Shown piece after piece: positions 14,065 to 15,452 of a DNA stretch of 15,452 bases. Made by a program: the position numbers and the translations under genes. Numbering within the stretch: the first letter of the stretch is position 1; each line of letters begins with the position of its first letter. This stretch comes from RPQK01 sp041946865 (lineage in GTDB: Bacteria > Acidobacteriota > UBA6911 > RPQK01), in the NCBI GenBank assembly GCA_041946865.1, contig JBHGBF010000123.1:1-15452 (forward strand), in the 5' to 3' direction. The notes under the pieces were generated by a model. It was not told the DNA's origin. It was given only the letters and a program-made list of their open reading frames with translations, and did not search any database.

Positions 14065-14451
14065 TTAAAACACCACCCGATCAGCCAGCAGAAAATTCGC
14101 CAGGGAGCAACACGCGATGGCCGCGAGATTGGTGGGCACCACGCCCAGATGAAGCCGATCCACCAGAAGCGGCATCAGCGCCAGGTTGCCCACCAGGGAC
14201 ACCAGGCCGGTCGCCAGATTGAAGCGGATCAGTCGCTGAATCCGTCGGATGCCCCGCCGGTCGCCCCAGGTCCATCGCTCGTGCCAGAGGAAGTTGTGCA
14301 CGATCGCCAGTTCAACGGCCGTGAACGTGGCCGGCAGGTAATGCATGCCGGCGACCGCCGTCAGGAACCACAGCGCGGCGAGTTGAACCGCTATTCCGAC
14401 TGCCCCGACCGTGTTGAAACGAAACCATCGGATCCACCCGCCTGCTCTCAT
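14065..14451 (-). CDS. GtrA-like membrane protein
   Basis: A 128-residue protein with four predicted membrane helices and the GtrA family pattern: WFRFNTVGAVGIAVQLAALW at the N-terminus, ATFTAVELAIVHNFLWHERWTW in the middle, then IRFNLATGLVSLVGNLAL and a closing NLAAIACCSLANFLLADRVVF. GtrA-like proteins are thought to move lipid-linked sugars across the membrane for glycosylation of cell-surface polymers. The start ATG at 14451 overlaps the TGA of the upstream phosphatidyltransferase (ATGA), so the two are translationally coupled. The much longer open frame reaching 15159 is a shadow of the neighbouring gene and is not used. Confidence 0.8.
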   Translation of the reverse strand: MRAGGWIRWFRFNTVGAVGIAVQLAALWFLTAVAGMHYLPATFTAVELAIVHNFLWHERWTWGDRRGIRRIQRLIRFNLATGLVSLVGNLALMPLLVDRLHLGVVPTNLAAIACCSLANFLLADRVVF

Positions 14452-15131
14452 ACCCGCCTGCCCTGGCGAGGTTCCAGCCTGTATAGCCGGGCCGTGTTCG
14501 ATATCGCCGAGGCCACAAACATCATGACCATCCCGGCCGCGGCTATCGCGCCTCCTACGTCGTAGAGCAGGTAACGGCGTCCGCCGAGCGTGGCGGTGGG
14601 GTGAAAGAGCAGGACCAGGTTCCCGGTGGCCAGCAGAAGCCGGGCCTCGGTCGGGCTGAACTTCCAGAAAGAAAGCCGGAAGGTCCCGAGAGCGTGAGTG
14701 GCCAGGTACGTGTTGATCGAGAGCATGAAAAAGGCGATCAGCAGCGCCAGCGCAATTCCGGCGCTCATGTACGGCGAGCCCGCCAACCCCAGAACCAGCA
14801 TCAGGCTGCCGGCCGTGTCCGTTACATGATCGACGTAAAAGCCGTACCGGGGCCTGAGATGATTCCGGTATCGCGCCAGGGTTCCATCCAGGCTGTCGCC
14901 AAACCAGTTCAGAAAAAGGCAGGCATTCACAGCGTGCAGCCAGCCCGGGCTCCAGTTGGTCAGGCCATAGGCGACGCCCGCGCCCCCGAAGGCGAGAAAA
15001 CCGAGCACCGTCAAGTGATCCGAATTGACCCAGACCGGCATCCGCCTGGCCAGCCAGGCCAGCACCCGGCGTTCGACCGGAGCTGCAAGGCTTGTCTGCT
15101 CGCGTCTGGAGTCCTGAAACGTTCCGTTCAT
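14448..15131 (-). CDS. CDP-alcohol phosphatidyltransferase family protein
   Basis: A 227-residue integral membrane enzyme of the CDP-OH_P_transf family, which joins a CDP-activated lipid or polyol to an alcohol. The metal-binding signature is present: DSLDGTLAR (Asp79, Asp82, Gly83, Ala86, Arg87), then Gly97, Asp101 and Asp105. The gap between Arg87 and Gly97 is nine residues, one more than the commonly written consensus. Several hydrophobic helices follow. The start ATG at 15131 is chosen because GAGGAG sits a few bases upstream; the longer frame to 15194 has no such support. The substrate is not determinable (phosphatidylinositol-, glycerol- or ethanolamine-type all possible). It overlaps the GtrA-like gene, pointing to membrane or surface glycolipid synthesis. 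Confidence 0.85.
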   Translation of the reverse strand: MNGTFQDSRREQTSLAAPVERRVLAWLARRMPVWVNSDHLTVLGFLAFGGAGVAYGLTNWSPGWLHAVNACLFLNWFGDSLDGTLARYRNHLRPRYGFYVDHVTDTAGSLMLVLGLAGSPYMSAGIALALLIAFFMLSINTYLATHALGTFRLSFWKFSPTEARLLLATGNLVLLFHPTATLGGRRYLLYDVGGAIAAAGMVMMFVASAISNTARLYRLEPRQGRRV

Positions 15132-15242
15132 TGTTTCTCCTCGCGGATCCGGAGAGCAAACGGCGGGCCGGTTCGCTGGAAGAAGGAGAAACACCCGACA
15201 GGAGAAGAGCTTAGCCGCGTCGAAGCGTGACTGACGAGTAAG

Positions 15243-15275
15243 CCGCAGCTCGGATTCTGCAAGAATCCGCTGCGG
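15243..15275. repeat. Strong hairpin with bulge
   Basis: CCGCAG (15243-15248) and CGGATTC (15251-15257) pair with GAATCCG (15263-15269) and CTGCGG (15270-15275) around a TGCAA loop, leaving a two-base CT bulge. That is 13 paired bases. No T-run follows on either side, so it is not a simple terminator. Confidence 0.75.
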
Positions 15276-15285
15276 GCGTTGATCA

Positions 15286-15321
15286 AGAAGGTGTCACCTT
15301 CTCCTGGACTTTCGCGAAAGT
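15286..15321. repeat. Two adjacent palindromes, possible operator or repeat core
   Basis: AGAAGGTG-T-CACCTTCT (8+1+8) is followed 5 bases later by the perfect 14-bp palindrome ACTTTCGCGAAAGT. The 11-mer GTGTCACCTTC within the first also occurs at 1708-1718 in the spacer before the hydrogenase operon, which suggests a dispersed sequence rather than a local operator. Confidence 0.6.
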
Positions 15322-15452
15322 ATACAGATGAATCAACAGGAACCGCCGCTGTGTGGCTGTACCACGCTGAAAGCGTGAAGCATGACAGCCAGAGTAGCGC
15401 TTTTCAGCTACCCTGGGTAATTTGGTGTGTACGCCCGTTCCCTGAAGGGGAA

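Larger units (their letters stand above)
15132..15452. other. Gene-free, palindrome-rich region upstream of the phosphatidyltransferase
   Basis: No gene is supported. At least six inverted repeats lie in about 210 bases: CCGCAG..CGGATTC/GAATCCG-CTGCGG (15243-15275), AGAAGGTG-T-CACCTTCT (15286-15302), the 14-bp palindrome ACTTTCGCGAAAGT (15308-15321), CACGCT-GAA-AGCGTG (15363-15377), GTAGC..GCTAC (15394-15411) overlapped by TACCC-T-GGGTA (15409-15419), and a TTCCC..GGGAA pair at the window end. It may be a structured RNA, a dispersed repeat or part of an element that continues beyond the window. Confidence 0.65.

Noticed and set aside
14452..15159. N-terminal extension of the GtrA-like open frame, giving 364 codons
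   Set aside because: The extension reads the phosphatidyltransferase gene in a wrong frame; GtrA similarity begins only after the ATG at 14451, which overlaps the upstream stop.

Overview
The window is GC-rich bacterial DNA dominated by one long plus-strand operon (about 2.03-13.37 kb). It encodes a membrane-bound [NiFe] hydrogenase of the formate-hydrogenlyase / complex-I-related type (group 4), with an unusual electron-input module. Families are named here by recognising motifs by eye; no database search was possible. The host is probably an anaerobic or facultative GC-rich bacterium. The heptamer GGATGAA/TTCATCC repeats and hairpin-rich spacers recall Acidobacteriota-like genomes, but that assignment is weak.

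Layout. 1-1.04 kb: a tRNA-dihydrouridine synthase (dusB) on the minus strand. 1.04-1.51 kb: a repeat-rich spacer with a 25-bp perfect inverted repeat, a second 20-bp inverted repeat and short tandem TTCATCC-type heptamers. 1.51-1.64 kb: a 44-residue single-pass membrane peptide. 1.64-2.03 kb: a spacer with a likely intrinsic terminator and a possible sigma70 promoter for the operon. 2.03-13.37 kb: FdhF-like protein, AsrA/HydB-like iron-sulfur protein, AsrB/HydG-like FAD/NAD(P)H protein, HycI-type protease, HycC/HyfB-type antiporter-like subunit, HycE-type large subunit (fused NuoC+NuoD), HycD, HycF, HycG, then hypA and hypB. 13.4-15.13 kb: three minus-strand genes, a CDP-alcohol phosphatidyltransferase overlapping a GtrA-like membrane protein, followed by a small P-loop kinase. 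15.13-15.45 kb: a gene-free stretch packed with hairpins and palindromes.

How it works together. HycG (small), HycE (large) and HycF form the hydrogenase arm, while HycD and the HycC-like protein form the membrane arm. HycI trims the C-terminal tail of HycE, and HypA/HypB deliver nickel. In classical formate hydrogenlyase, electrons come from formate via FdhF and HycB. Here no HycB is seen. An AsrA/AsrB-like pair is present instead, and the FdhF-like protein has lost the key catalytic residues: the Sec/Cys position is His154, the following His is Arg155, and the Arg of the RGQNN motif is Ala345. Its molybdopterin-contact motifs also look eroded. The simplest inference is that the complex exchanges electrons with NAD(P)H or NAD(P)+ through the flavoprotein. 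The FdhF-like subunit would then be a structural or electron-relay subunit, in the way NuoG relates to formate dehydrogenase. The single antiporter-like subunit also carries Gln at the usually conserved TM5 glutamate position. The whole may therefore be an undescribed NAD(P)H-linked, FHL-like hydrogenase.
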